A stretch of DNA of 64,000 bases from Ferruginibacter sp. (GCA_025362235.1 JANYGZ010000023.1:1-64000), one strand, 5' to 3'; shown: positions 16,704 to 25,281, counted from the stretch's first letter. Translations and numbers: made by a program. Notes: generated by a model from the letters alone, not told the origin.

Positions 16704-17267
16704 CTAATTCAATTTTAAAGGATACCTATTTTTTATATTATAATCATAGAACGATCCCTTAGACGATGAATTTTTAAAATCTTCCCAAACATTAACGGGA
16801 ATTCCTTTATGAATGTATTCTCTATTTTTGATAGTTGTATAAATAAAATACCCCGTAATCCCATCACAACTATAATATTTTGCAGAGGTTATCCACGAAC
16901 TATCTGACGTATTTGCCCCTTCTTTTATCTTAAATGTACTGCTTTTTACCAAACTTATTGCTTGTGTATAAGAACGAAAAGTTTCGGGCAATTTGCTACA
17001 ATCTTGTGAATTACAAGAAAGGGCAATTACTATTATCAGCGCTATTGTGGAAAATCCACGAGTTTTGCCCCACTTCCGCCACGCCAATTTGAACGTAAAA
17101 ATGAATGGGGAATAAGGGTCAGGATTGCCGGTATTTCCAATCAGTTGGTCTTCCCGTGCATTAATAAAGTAATCTATGTATTTCGAGTTGTTGAGATGGT
17201 TAAAAGGGTCGCAATCAGGAAACCTTATTTTTACTTTACTTTCAATTATTTTTTTTAACTGTTTCAT
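16704..17267 (-). CDS. Chimeric ORF: truncated hotdog thioesterase N-terminus joined to a KTSC lipoprotein C-terminus
   Basis: The first ~43 residues (KVKIRFPDCDPFNHLNNSKY and IDYFINAREDQLIG) are the start of a 4HBT/YbgC-like acyl-CoA thioesterase, including the catalytic-type Asp-x-x-x-His region. After a short unrelated stretch (about residues 44-72) comes a lipoprotein-like hydrophobic segment with lipobox ALSC, then a KTSC domain (SSWITSAKYYS ... YIHKGIPVNVWEDF ... GSFYDYNIKNRYPL). Intact thioesterases of this family are about 130 aa or more, so it is cut short. The KTSC gene has lost its own start. This is best explained by a deletion or recombination fusing two genes; whether the product is made is unclear. 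Confidence 0.6.
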   Translation of the reverse strand: MKQLKKIIESKVKIRFPDCDPFNHLNNSKYIDYFINAREDQLIGNTGNPDPYSPFIFTFKLAWRKWGKTRGFSTIALIIVIALSCNSQDCSKLPETFRSYTQAISLVKSSTFKIKEGANTSDSSWITSAKYYSCDGITGYFIYTTIKNREYIHKGIPVNVWEDFKNSSSKGSFYDYNIKNRYPLKLN

Positions 17268-17300
17268 TTTGAAATATATTTATAGTGGGTTTAATAAAGT

Positions 17301-17582
17301 CTATAAAATTCCAGCTTCAAGTAAATCTAAGTAGATAAAATCGGGCGATTTTACTCCAGCATCAGCTCTGATTTTAACAAGTTTGGGAGAGTTAAAGAAA
17401 AGCTTTGCATTTTCCAATGAATTCCAGGCTGAAAAATGTACAATTTTGTTCGCATCGTTTTCATATTTTAGAACTTGATACGATATTTCTCCAGCTTTTT
17501 TTCTAACTTCTGATGCGTTATCAAATATTTTTTTCCAGGATAGATAGTCTTCAACTTCGTGAATGATTAATATATATTTCAT
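17301..17582 (-). CDS. Small ABM/DUF1330-like ferredoxin-fold protein
   Basis: The 93-aa protein (MKYILIIHEVEDYLSWKKIF ... KIVHFSAWNSLENAKLFFNS) looks like a dimeric alpha/beta-barrel protein of the antibiotic-biosynthesis-monooxygenase superfamily, which includes small haem- or quinone-acting enzymes and many of unknown role. It is full length for that fold. It lies 33 bp before the chimeric thioesterase ORF and downstream of a palindrome identical in pattern to the one before tetR, so it is probably a target of that repressor. Confidence 0.62.
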   Translation of the reverse strand: MKYILIIHEVEDYLSWKKIFDNASEVRKKAGEISYQVLKYENDANKIVHFSAWNSLENAKLFFNSPKLVKIRADAGVKSPDFIYLDLLEAGIL

Positions 17583-17740
17583 ATTGATAAATTTTTAAGT
17601 GATTTGTTTTTCTGAATAATTTGCTCTTCAGAAAAGCCTAAAATAGTTGGGGTTTTTACCTTCAAAAGATTTAGATAAATACATAATAATAGGCAACAAA
17701 TGCTTCAATTGTATTTATTTCCATTTTTAAAGGTTTTATT

Positions 17741-17760
17741 AATATACCAAACGGTATATT
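17741..17760. promoter_or_regulatory. TetR operator, copy 1
   Basis: AATATACC-AAAC-GGTATATT is a perfect 8+8 inverted repeat with a 4-nt centre. It shares ATATACC-N4-GGTATAT with the site at 18404-18421. It lies between tetR and the ABM-like gene, upstream of the latter. Confidence 0.75.
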
Positions 17761-17775
17761 ATAGTTCAAATTTTT

Positions 17776-18366
17776 TTATTTTTTCAAATCATTAATAATC
17801 CTTTCCAAATAATCCATTGATAAGTTGAGTGAAGTAATTTTACCTGTTGCTTTTGATTGTAAAACCCCACCTTGAATTAGTGAAATAAGAACTGCAATGA
17901 ATTCATTTATATTAGTTCCTGGTTTGATTTCTTTGTTCTCTATGCCTGATTTCAATTGTCGCTCAAGAGCATTTTTCCAAAATGTATAGGCATTTGCTGC
18001 TTTTGCTTTTAGTAAAAGATGTGTATCGTCGGCTTCGGCAGCAGTATTTGTTACAGGACAACCCGAGTTTAAAAAAGGTAATTTTAAATAGTTACGATAC
18101 GTTTCTGGGTACACCAGTAGTTTATCTATAATGGAATTTCTAGCTTCCATTTTTGCCTTAATATAAACAACAACCCTTTCAAAATTATAATCAAAAGAAG
18201 CTAAAGCTACGTGGTCTTTATTTTCGAAATTACCATAAATACTACCTTTTGTTAATCCTGTTGCATTGGTTATATCATTTATAGATGTGCCGGCAAATCC
18301 TTTAGCATTAAAGATAGGAGCTGTTTTTTCTATTATAAATTGCCTGGTACGTTCTGCTTTTGACAT
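17776..18366 (-). CDS. TetR/AcrR-family transcriptional regulator
   Basis: From the ATG at 18366 the product is 196 aa (ATG at 18369 or TTG at 18372 would add one or two Met). The N-terminal helix-turn-helix is canonical: RTRQFIIEKTAPIFNAKGFA, then GTSINDITNATGLTKGSIYGNF. The C-terminal ligand domain has the TetR_C look of oxidoreductase-linked members (LNSGCPVTNTAAEADDTH). Members of this class repress nearby detoxification enzymes. Two near-identical palindromes flank the gene, indicating autoregulation and control of the ABM-like/thioesterase genes downstream. Confidence 0.88.
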   Translation of the reverse strand: MSKAERTRQFIIEKTAPIFNAKGFAGTSINDITNATGLTKGSIYGNFENKDHVALASFDYNFERVVVYIKAKMEARNSIIDKLLVYPETYRNYLKLPFLNSGCPVTNTAAEADDTHLLLKAKAANAYTFWKNALERQLKSGIENKEIKPGTNINEFIAVLISLIQGGVLQSKATGKITSLNLSMDYLERIINDLKK

Positions 18367-18403
18367 CATCAAACTGTATTAATTTCATACAAATGTATTT
18401 AAA

Positions 18404-18421
18404 ATATACCGAATGGTATAT
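18404..18421. promoter_or_regulatory. TetR operator, copy 2
   Basis: ATATACC-GAAT-GGTATAT is a perfect 7+7 inverted repeat 38 bp upstream of the tetR start codon, matching copy 1 at all 14 arm positions. It implies autorepression. Confidence 0.78.
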
Positions 18422-18600
18422 AATTCTAAAAATTTTAAGGCATTGTGTAATATAAGAATAAAAAAAGAAGCTTTGTCTTGCTGATTTTTAATATAAAGTT
18501 GATAAGAATTCCGGCAGCAGGTATGGGTGGGTTGTGCGTTGGCATTTTTTACTCTTTTGCAAGGTTGGCTTTGTGTCGGGGTTTTGTGTGCCTTGAAAAT

Positions 18601-18829
18601 GTGCTCACAGGGGAGCCAAACTTTAAGCGACGGTGTGGAAAATGACAACACGATATCGGTAATGACAGGCGGCGTGTTTGCGGGTTATAAGTTTCTGCCA
18701 TTTGTAGATTTTTATGCTAATTATGGAGGTATACTTACAGGGGATAATGGTGCAAGATCTGAAATGGTACGGCTGAATTTGGTGATTAGTTATATCAACA
18801 TGAAAAAATACAAGACCACTTCGAATTAA
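18601..18829 (+). pseudogene. Truncated 3' end of an outer-membrane barrel/transporter gene
   Basis: An open frame ending at 18829 encodes about 65 residues with barrel-type strands (NTISVMTGGVFAGYKFLPFV then DFYANYGGILTGDNGA then MVRLNLVISYINMKKYK). This resembles the C-terminal strands of phenol-degradation-type channel proteins. The frame continues upstream into sequence that does not look coding (18527-18600), and there is no signal peptide, so the 5' part is missing. The break lies in a G/T-rich stretch that may be a repeat or recombination point. Confidence 0.55.
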
Positions 18830-19139
18830 TCAAAGGTGAGGCAGGATGCTAATGCCTGGTGTGTATCTGCACGCATCCAAACAAAAAATCAAACAGCTCC
18901 TGAAGACACTAGCTATTGAAGGACCACAGGCAAAATAAATATAAATTATATTGTTTCATTTTACAATTAAGGTTAATGCTCAATCCTTAATGGAGATATA
19001 CCAATTTCCCAATCCCTCAAGCAAAATGGTGTATAGCATATGCGTTTGTTTTCCCAACTACTTCACTCCCTTCATCTATCTGTAAGTATCTGAGTTCAAT
19101 AGAATTCCTTAATATAAATTATATTTAAGAAAAAAATTA
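18830..19139. other. Non-coding stretch before the TPR gene
   Basis: I see no gene here. An open stretch around 18840-18935 (reading GRMLMPGVYLHASKQKIKQL in one frame) may be a relic but has no recognised family. The rest is AT-rich with no clear promoter. Confidence 0.35.
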
Positions 19140-20297
19140 ATGATAGCTCCCTCGCATCAAGAACTTTTACAACAAGCAAAACAACTATTTAATGAAAAAA
19201 AATTTCAAGAACTTATTACCTTATTAGATGATCAGACATTGATGCAATATAATAGTGCCAGTTTACTTGCCTATAGAGCAAGAGCTCATGATGCTTCTGG
19301 TGAAACCGAATTCAGTTTTTTATATGCCCAAAATGCTGTTGACACTGACTCATCATTAGCGCTGGCATATTTTTCTAGGGCTATTGCATTTCAAACCCTA
19401 AAAGATTACGAGAAATCGATTGAAGATTATAATAAAGTAATTGCTTTAGATGACAAATATGTAGCTGCTTATATTAATCGTGGAAATGTTTGGACTGCTA
19501 TGAAACAATTTGACAAAGCAATTGAAGATTATAATAAAGCTATTCTTATAGATGACAATCGTTTTGAAGCATATCTTAACCGTGGAATTGCATGGTTTGT
19601 TTTAGAAGATTGTGAAAAAGCAATAGAAGATTATAATAAGACTATTCTTTTAAACGACAGAAATATACAAGCTTATATTAATCGTGGAAATGTTTGGACT
19701 GTTATGAAACAATTTGACAAAGCAATGGAAGATTATAATAAAGCTATTACTTTGGATGATAAATATACAGAAGCTTATAATAATCGTGGAAGTGCATGGT
19801 CTTCTATGAAGGATTATGAGAAATCAATAGAAGATTATAATAAAGCTATTCTTTTAAATGATAAATATGAAGAAGCGTATCGTAACCGTGCAAATGTTTG
19901 GAGTAGCATGAAAAAATACGACAAGGCAATAGAAGATTATAATAAAGCTATTCTTTTAAATGACAAATATGTAGAAGCTTACCATGATCGTGGAAATACA
20001 TTTCTTTTTCAAGAAGAATATACTCAAGCCATTCAAGATTATAGGAGAGCAATTAAATTAGATCCTTTTTTCCCATTGCCTTATTATACTATGGGAACTG
20101 TCTATTACAATTTAGAAAAATACAGTTTATCGTTGGCTAGTTTCAAAAGGGCTTACTATCTTAAATGCTATCAAGTTGGCGAAGTAATTAATATTTTTGA
20201 AAAGATTTTTTACGCCCCCTATTTTTTCAAAAAAATCATCCTTGAACTTGATATTGAAAGTGCTTTAAAATTTTATATTCAAACATTACCAGCATAA
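19140..20297 (+). CDS. TPR-repeat protein
   Basis: The 385-aa protein is built from about nine or ten tetratricopeptide repeats of 34 residues. The central six (residues about 80-290) are nearly identical (WxxMKxxDKAIEDYNKAIxL-DDKYxEAYxNRGN). At DNA level the phrase GAAGATTATAATAAAG recurs every 102 bp from 19421 to 19931, showing recent tandem duplication. TPRs form protein-binding solenoids. There is no signal peptide. The frame stops at 20297, but coding-like sequence carries straight on in another frame into the next ORF, suggesting a frameshift within a single ~800-aa protein. Confidence 0.82.
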   Translation: MIAPSHQELLQQAKQLFNEKKFQELITLLDDQTLMQYNSASLLAYRARAHDASGETEFSFLYAQNAVDTDSSLALAYFSRAIAFQTLKDYEKSIEDYNKVIALDDKYVAAYINRGNVWTAMKQFDKAIEDYNKAILIDDNRFEAYLNRGIAWFVLEDCEKAIEDYNKTILLNDRNIQAYINRGNVWTVMKQFDKAMEDYNKAITLDDKYTEAYNNRGSAWSSMKDYEKSIEDYNKAILLNDKYEEAYRNRANVWSSMKKYDKAIEDYNKAILLNDKYVEAYHDRGNTFLFQEEYTQAIQDYRRAIKLDPFFPLPYYTMGTVYYNLEKYSLSLASFKRAYYLKCYQVGEVINIFEKIFYAPYFFKKIILELDIESALKFYIQTLPA

Positions 20298-20299
20298 TA

Positions 20300-21601
20300 G
20301 AAATTTGTAAACCCTGGGACGATTACCTAGAATATCAGCGAATCAATGATTTTGATAAAAATCACCCTCATTACTTTAATAGGATTGAGGCAGTGGTAAA
20401 TTTTCGCATGGGAAATTCTATTGCTGCTTTTGAAATCTTCGATACAAAATTTTGCAATAGTAAAATGCCCCATCTTCTTACTTTAAGGGATCAATATTAT
20501 TTTATCAAATCTGCAATCGATTTTCTTGAACCGTTTGAGTACATTTTTTCTTTAGCTCTGATTCAGGTTGAACTTGAAGGTAATTACGATAATTGTAACC
20601 GCTATTATGCTGGGCAATTGTACTATTTAAATAATAACCTAGACATCGCCTTGGAATATTTTAATAAATGTGAAAATTTTTTGCCGGCAGCTTATGCAAA
20701 GATGGCTATATATAAAGCAAAAAACGATGATTTAAAATTAAACAATACAGCAATTGAAATTGAGAAAATGGAAGATGATGGAGTTAATAATTATCATTTT
20801 ATAAATGGAATTACTCCTTTAAATGTGGAAAAAGGTCAACCTTTTGAAATGGTTTATAATCAAATTTTGGAGATAACTTATTATTATGAATTAATTGAAG
20901 AGATAAATGATGTTAGAATTTTACTTGGAAATGAAAATACATATTCTGATATTGGATTCGATAATTTATTGCATTTTGAAAGCGCATTGCAAAATGAAAT
21001 AGATATACAGTATAGATTAAAAGAATTTAAGGAAGTTGAGAACGAAATGATTCAACAGCTAAGAGAGTGTGCCAAAAAATTAAATAAAGCTGAGATTTAT
21101 AAGGAAATATTTTATAACAAAGAAGCTCACGATTTATTTAAAGAAATAACCGCAGATATTTTAGTAAAGCCAATTGAAGTTTCAATAGAATATTTACTTG
21201 CACTAAGAATTCATAAACCCGTTATCGAACTAAGTTGGTATCATAAAATAATTTTATATTTCTATTTGGATAATGAACTTGATATAGAAACTACCCTTCG
21301 TCTTTGGCTATATACCATAAAGATTAATTCAATGGGAAGCGGTTACAAATCTTTATCAAAAGAAGAAAATAAAAATCTATCTTTTGGAATAGACTTATTT
21401 GCCGTAATTCTTCATCTACCCATTAAATTAATCTATAAAACTTTTTATACTGTATTTAAAATTACTCATTTGAATTTAGAAGAGGAGAAAACTCCTATTA
21501 ATCAAACTACAGATTATGAAGATTTTGAGAACAATTATTACGAGAATATTGGATTTATGATTGAAGTAGAAGCAAAAAAAATTAAAACAATTTTCAGTTA
21601 G
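20300..21601 (+). CDS. Hypothetical protein, probably the frameshifted continuation of the TPR gene
   Basis: ORF callers would start at GTG 20393 (402 aa). However, the same frame is open from 20258, and the stretch from 20300 (EICKPWDDYLEYQRINDFDK) already looks coding, yet it contains no ATG. The simplest reading is that this is the C-terminal half of the TPR protein, shifted by one base near 20260-20300. The sequence is helical and TPR-like at first (residues about 30-150), then has no recognised domain; FGIDLFAVILHLPIKLIYKT is hydrophobic. It could instead be a separate gene using a rare start, or a programmed frameshift. Confidence 0.5.
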   Translation, partial: EICKPWDDYLEYQRINDFDKNHPHYFNRIEAVVNFRMGNSIAAFEIFDTKFCNSKMPHLLTLRDQYYFIKSAIDFLEPFEYIFSLALIQVELEGNYDNCNRYYAGQLYYLNNNLDIALEYFNKCENFLPAAYAKMAIYKAKNDDLKLNNTAIEIEKMEDDGVNNYHFINGITPLNVEKGQPFEMVYNQILEITYYYELIEEINDVRILLGNENTYSDIGFDNLLHFESALQNEIDIQYRLKEFKEVENEMIQQLRECAKKLNKAEIYKEIFYNKEAHDLFKEITADILVKPIEVSIEYLLALRIHKPVIELSWYHKIILYFYLDNELDIETTLRLWLYTIKINSMGSGYKSLSKEENKNLSFGIDLFAVILHLPIKLIYKTFYTVFKITHLNLEEEKTPINQTTDYEDFENNYYENIGFMIEVEAKKIKTIFS

Positions 21602-21635
21602 TAATATTTAATAGTAGTCAAATGTGACCTAATTA

Positions 21636-21675
21636 TAATAAAGGGTTTCAACAAGTGAAGCCCTTTATTATTTTG
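21636..21675. terminator. Bidirectional terminator
   Basis: A 15-bp stem (21636-21650 with 21656-21670, one G-U) with a 5-nt loop has an A-rich left side and TTTT on the right. It separates the convergent TPR-region ORF and the peptidase gene. Confidence 0.8.
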
Positions 21676-21702
21676 TCTTTCAGACTTTTCGAATTTTGTA
21701 CA

Positions 21703-23274
21703 TCATCTTTGTTCCCCGGTTGCTTTTGGCAAATCTTTCCTGGGTAATTTTTCATCCCTGTTGGCAGTATTGTACACACAGGCAGCAACGATAGTGGCTG
21801 CCTGTGTAAGATCGGCAGCAATCAAATGATCGTAACTGTCCATATTGGTATGATGTGTTCTTGTGCCATACTCAATACCATCCTGTATAAACTGAAAACC
21901 CGGAATACCCACTGCATTAAAAGATAAATGATCTGTACCGCCGGTATTGGAAAGGGTTACTGTTGCTGCCCCTAAACTATTAAAAGGTTCAAACCATTGG
22001 GTAAAAACAGGTTTTACCTTTTCATTTCCCTGCAAATAAATCCCCCTTATTTTTCCTGTGCCATTGTCCAAATTAAAATAGGCCGATACTTTTGCATGCT
22101 CGTCTTTTAGCTCCATGGTTGCCGGGTCTGCAAAGTGATTTTTAACATACGCACGGGAGCCCAGTAAACCCTGCTCTTCACCGCTCCACAAAACAATGCG
22201 TATGGTGCGTCTTGGCTTTAGCCCGCTTTGTTTTAATATCCTGATGGCTTCCATCATCACGGCACATCCTGCTCCATTATCCGTAGCACCGGTAGCACTT
22301 TGCCAGCTATCAAGATGGCCACCCAGCATTACCAGTTCATTGCTTAAATCGGTACCTTTTATTTCGGCTACTACATTATATCCTTTAAGATCTTTATTGT
22401 TGAATTCTGTTTGTACATCTACATCCAATTTTACGGGATAATTGTTATCGGTCAGCCTCTGAATAGTCAAATAGTCTTCCATGGCCACCATAATATCCAG
22501 CACATTTTCGGGATCGTTTGCACCATAAAGGCCACCACCCTGTACAAATAAAGTTCCATCATACCCTGCTGGCGTCATACTTAAAACAGCAACGGCACCT
22601 TCCTGGCCAGCCATATCTCTTAATTTTGAGGCAACTGAATTTCTGTTACGCAATTGCTGTTCCCGCCTGCGGCGTGCCTCAGCAGTGTCGGTCGCCGGCG
22701 GCGGTGGCGGTGGCGGAGCTGCATTGGCCATCTTGGTTAATTCTTCATCCGTAAGCCTGGTGGCATCTGGTTTAAAACTTTGTTTTAATGTATCGTTACG
22801 GTAAAGCAATACAATCTTTCCTTTTATCTTACTACGATAGCCTTCCAATGCAACAGAATCATTTGCTTTTACCAATAACACGTCGGCACTTTTTAAACCG
22901 CCTGTTCCCTTTGTCCATGTTTTTGGAAAGCCAATCAATGGGCGGTAATAAGGTGCTGTAAGAGCGATGTATGATTTTTTTAATTCCCAGCTCTTTCCAA
23001 AATCTCCCCATGGTTCAAGGGCAGCATTGGTTAAACCCCATTTTTCCATTTCGGTACGGGCCCAATTAGCAGCCCTGAAATATCCCGGCGAGTTAGTAAG
23101 CCTTGACCCGGAAACATCCGTTAAATGAAAAGCAATGTCCATCACTTTTGAATTATCAAGACCTTCTTTTTTTATTGTATTGATGGCGTCCATGTCCACT
23201 TTTTCCTGGGCATATAAACCCGAAATAAGCAATGAGACGGCTATAAATAAACCAATTATTTTTTCATGTTGCAT
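21703..23274 (-). CDS. Exported M28-family zinc aminopeptidase/carboxypeptidase
   Basis: The 523-aa protein has a signal peptide ending near LLISGLYAQ, a PA-like insertion with a Pro-rich low-complexity run (APPPPPPPATDTAEARRRRE, about residues 180-205), and an M28 catalytic core. The metal and catalytic motifs are visible: GGHLDSW near 317, TDNGAG, EEQGLLGSR near 364, then GGTDHLSF and THHTNMDSYD for the last ligands. M28 enzymes cleave single amino acids or dipeptides outside the cytoplasm, likely for peptide scavenging. It is a single-gene unit, transcribed away from a REP-rich spacer. Confidence 0.9.
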   Translation of the reverse strand: MQHEKIIGLFIAVSLLISGLYAQEKVDMDAINTIKKEGLDNSKVMDIAFHLTDVSGSRLTNSPGYFRAANWARTEMEKWGLTNAALEPWGDFGKSWELKKSYIALTAPYYRPLIGFPKTWTKGTGGLKSADVLLVKANDSVALEGYRSKIKGKIVLLYRNDTLKQSFKPDATRLTDEELTKMANAAPPPPPPPATDTAEARRRREQQLRNRNSVASKLRDMAGQEGAVAVLSMTPAGYDGTLFVQGGGLYGANDPENVLDIMVAMEDYLTIQRLTDNNYPVKLDVDVQTEFNNKDLKGYNVVAEIKGTDLSNELVMLGGHLDSWQSATGATDNGAGCAVMMEAIRILKQSGLKPRRTIRIVLWSGEEQGLLGSRAYVKNHFADPATMELKDEHAKVSAYFNLDNGTGKIRGIYLQGNEKVKPVFTQWFEPFNSLGAATVTLSNTGGTDHLSFNAVGIPGFQFIQDGIEYGTRTHHTNMDSYDHLIAADLTQAATIVAACVYNTANRDEKLPRKDLPKATGEQR

Positions 23275-23389
23275 TCATTTTAGTAAATGAAAGTTAACCA
23301 AATTAATTTAATAGCATGATGGAAGAAACAACAGGTTGCAAAAAAATTTTCTTTAGTGTTTGTGCAATGAGCCGGGGCAGGAAAGTAAA

Positions 23390-23572
23390 GAATGGCCGTT
23401 GAGTCGTTTAGACGTTTAGGTGGAAAGCAAGTAAGCACATTCAACGCCTTAACGGCAAGGCAAAAGAAAGAATGGCCGGGGAGTCGTTTAGACGGTAAGA
23501 TGTAAAGAAATAAAAACGCCTCAACGCCTTACCGGCAAAACTAACCAAACAAAAACGCCTCAACGGCAAATT
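23390..23572. repeat. Cluster of five REP-like units in inverted arrangement
   Basis: Units read AATGGCCGTTGAGTCGTTTA (23391-23410 on) and a diverged copy near 23471, alternating with reverse-oriented AACGCCTTAACGGC-type units near 23442, 23514 and 23551. Forward and reverse units can pair into hairpins (first with second, third with fourth). A further unit lies at 60022-60049. They lie in the 378-bp spacer between the peptidase and aquaporin genes. Confidence 0.7.
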
Positions 23573-23652
23573 TTCCACAATAAAAAAAGGGATGAACTGT
23601 TTTGTAAACTTGTCATCCCTATTAGCATGTCAGTAAAGGTATCCGGAGATTT

Positions 23653-24354
23653 TTATTCTTTTGTTTCCAAAAATGTTTTCCAAATACCTGCACCCAGTAA
23701 TCCACCTGCAATGGGTGCTACAATAAACAACCATAATTGCGACAGTGCTTTACCACCCGCAAAAATAGCTGGCCCAATGCTGCGTGCCGGGTTTACAGAA
23801 GTACCGGTAATTGGTATTGCTACCATGTGAATCAACACTAATGTGATACCTATGGCCAGCCCCGCCATATTTGGATTGCCTTGTTTTGAAGTAGTTGCAA
23901 AAATTACCAGCAAAAAAAGACAGGTCATTACTACTTCGGTAATAATTGCAGAGCACATAGAATAACCGCCCAGGTATCCTTCGCCCCATCCATTGCTTCC
24001 TAAACCCCATTCTTTAAGGGCCACAAAATCCAGTCTGCCGCTTAAAATAATATACAAAACTCCTGCACCCGCAATAGCACCTAATACCTGTGATATTATA
24101 TAGCCAATGGTATCCTGCACAGATAATTTACCGGCAGCAAGCATAGCAATACTTATAGCAGGGTTTATATGACAACCTGATATTGGTCCAATAGCATAAG
24201 CCATAGCCACTACTGCCAACCCAAAAGCAAGTGCTATACCAAGTACCCCCAAAGCAGCAGGCCCCGTATTCAAAATGCTGGAAATAACGGCAGAGCCGCA
24301 GCCAAAAAGCACTAAACAAAAAGTGCCAATAAATTCTGCAATATTTTTTTTCAT
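23653..24354 (-). CDS. aqpZ: Aquaporin Z-type water channel
   Basis: The 233-aa protein has six membrane segments and both half-helix signatures: HINPAISIAM (about 63-72) and SVNPARSIGPA (about 185-195). It keeps the AqpZ-like N-terminus AEFIGTFCLVLFGCGSAV and a long loop rich in Gly/Trp. Length and motifs match the water-selective AqpZ branch more than the glycerol facilitator branch, which has Asp after the second NPAR. It is monocistronic. A second, shorter MIP gene occurs at 52826 in a different context. Confidence 0.9.
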   Translation of the reverse strand: MKKNIAEFIGTFCLVLFGCGSAVISSILNTGPAALGVLGIALAFGLAVVAMAYAIGPISGCHINPAISIAMLAAGKLSVQDTIGYIISQVLGAIAGAGVLYIILSGRLDFVALKEWGLGSNGWGEGYLGGYSMCSAIITEVVMTCLFLLVIFATTSKQGNPNMAGLAIGITLVLIHMVAIPITGTSVNPARSIGPAIFAGGKALSQLWLFIVAPIAGGLLGAGIWKTFLETKE

Positions 24355-24558
24355 ATTTAAATTAGTTTCAATAAAGGTGTACTTTATTTATTGTAAACTG
24401 AGCTGTTTTTTTACAGTTCTATAAAATTGTGTATAAGTAACCTATAGATGTTAATTTGTATCTTTAAAAAAGAAATCAAAAAAATATACTGTTGCAATTG
24501 ATACAATAATTATCAGCTTACCAATTTATTTAACTGCTGTAAAAACAAAATAAAAAAT

Positions 24559-25281
24559 ATGAAGAAAATATTACCGGCTTTTTTTATTTGCCTTGCTGTT
24601 AATACCCATGCACAGGATATTGTACAGCAGATGTATGCAAAGTATGCAAAAAATTTCCGCAAGTCTTTATCATTTGTACAGCAAACAGGTAGCTACAGCA
24701 ACGACTCATTAATTAAAACAACTACCTGGTACGAAGTATTGGTTTATCCTGATAAATTAAGAATTGATATAGATAAGCCCGCAGACGGGAATACCATTTT
24801 TTTTGTAAACGATTCTGTTTACCGTGCTCAAAATGGCCAGGTAAAAAACATGGGGTACCAGCCGCACGATTTGCTATTTGTATTGGGCGGTATGTATTCA
24901 TTTCCGCTTGATAAAGTGTACGCCAAATTAAAAGCCATAGGATATAATACAGATAAAAGTTTTGAAACAATATGGAAAGGAAGAAAAGTAATAGTAACAG
25001 GTACTGATAAAGAAGAAACAGAAAGCAACCAGTTTTGGGTTGACAAAGAAAAACTGGTTACCCTAAGAATATTAAATAATAAAGACGGGCAAAAAACAGA
25101 AACTATTTGTGCAGACTATATTCCATTGGGGAGTAACCTGTGCGAAACATCCATTGAATTTTATATAAATGGAAAATTGCGCCAGACAGAAAAATACGCA
25201 GAAATAAAAGAAAATGTAAAGGTTGATATGGGATACCTTGATCCTTACAAAATGGGAAAGGTAAAATTCTGGAACAACTAA
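24559..25281 (+). CDS. Exported LolA-fold-like protein
   Basis: The 240-aa protein has a signal peptide (MKKILPAFFICLAVNTHAQ) and a mature part with successive beta-strands (TTTWYEVLVYPDKLRIDI, NTIFFVNDSVYRAQNG, NQFWVDKEKLVTLRI). This resembles the half-barrel of LolA and related periplasmic lipid-binding proteins. The usual Arg and dipeptide signatures of true LolA are not evident, so a lipoprotein-carrier role is not claimed. It lies 24 bp before the pullulanase gene and may be co-transcribed with it. Confidence 0.5.
   Translation: MKKILPAFFICLAVNTHAQDIVQQMYAKYAKNFRKSLSFVQQTGSYSNDSLIKTTTWYEVLVYPDKLRIDIDKPADGNTIFFVNDSVYRAQNGQVKNMGYQPHDLLFVLGGMYSFPLDKVYAKLKAIGYNTDKSFETIWKGRKVIVTGTDKEETESNQFWVDKEKLVTLRILNNKDGQKTETICADYIPLGSNLCETSIEFYINGKLRQTEKYAEIKENVKVDMGYLDPYKMGKVKFWNN

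Noticed and set aside
17583-17735. Small ORFs upstream of the ABM-like gene
   Set aside because: Short open stretches in different frames (for example MYLSKSFEGKNPNYFRLF) hint at a relic but give no recognisable protein.
18385-18651. 88-aa minus-strand ORF near the TetR operator
   Set aside because: It spans the operator and the G/T-rich junction; composition is not coding-like.
19390-20050. Regular 102-bp repeats as a CRISPR array
   Set aside because: They are in frame, encode TPRs, and the 'spacers' are as conserved as the 'repeats'.
13502-21635. Integrated element with tRNA-Asn att site
   Set aside because: No integrase and no second copy of the tRNA 3' end was found in the segment, so integration is not claimed, only suspected.
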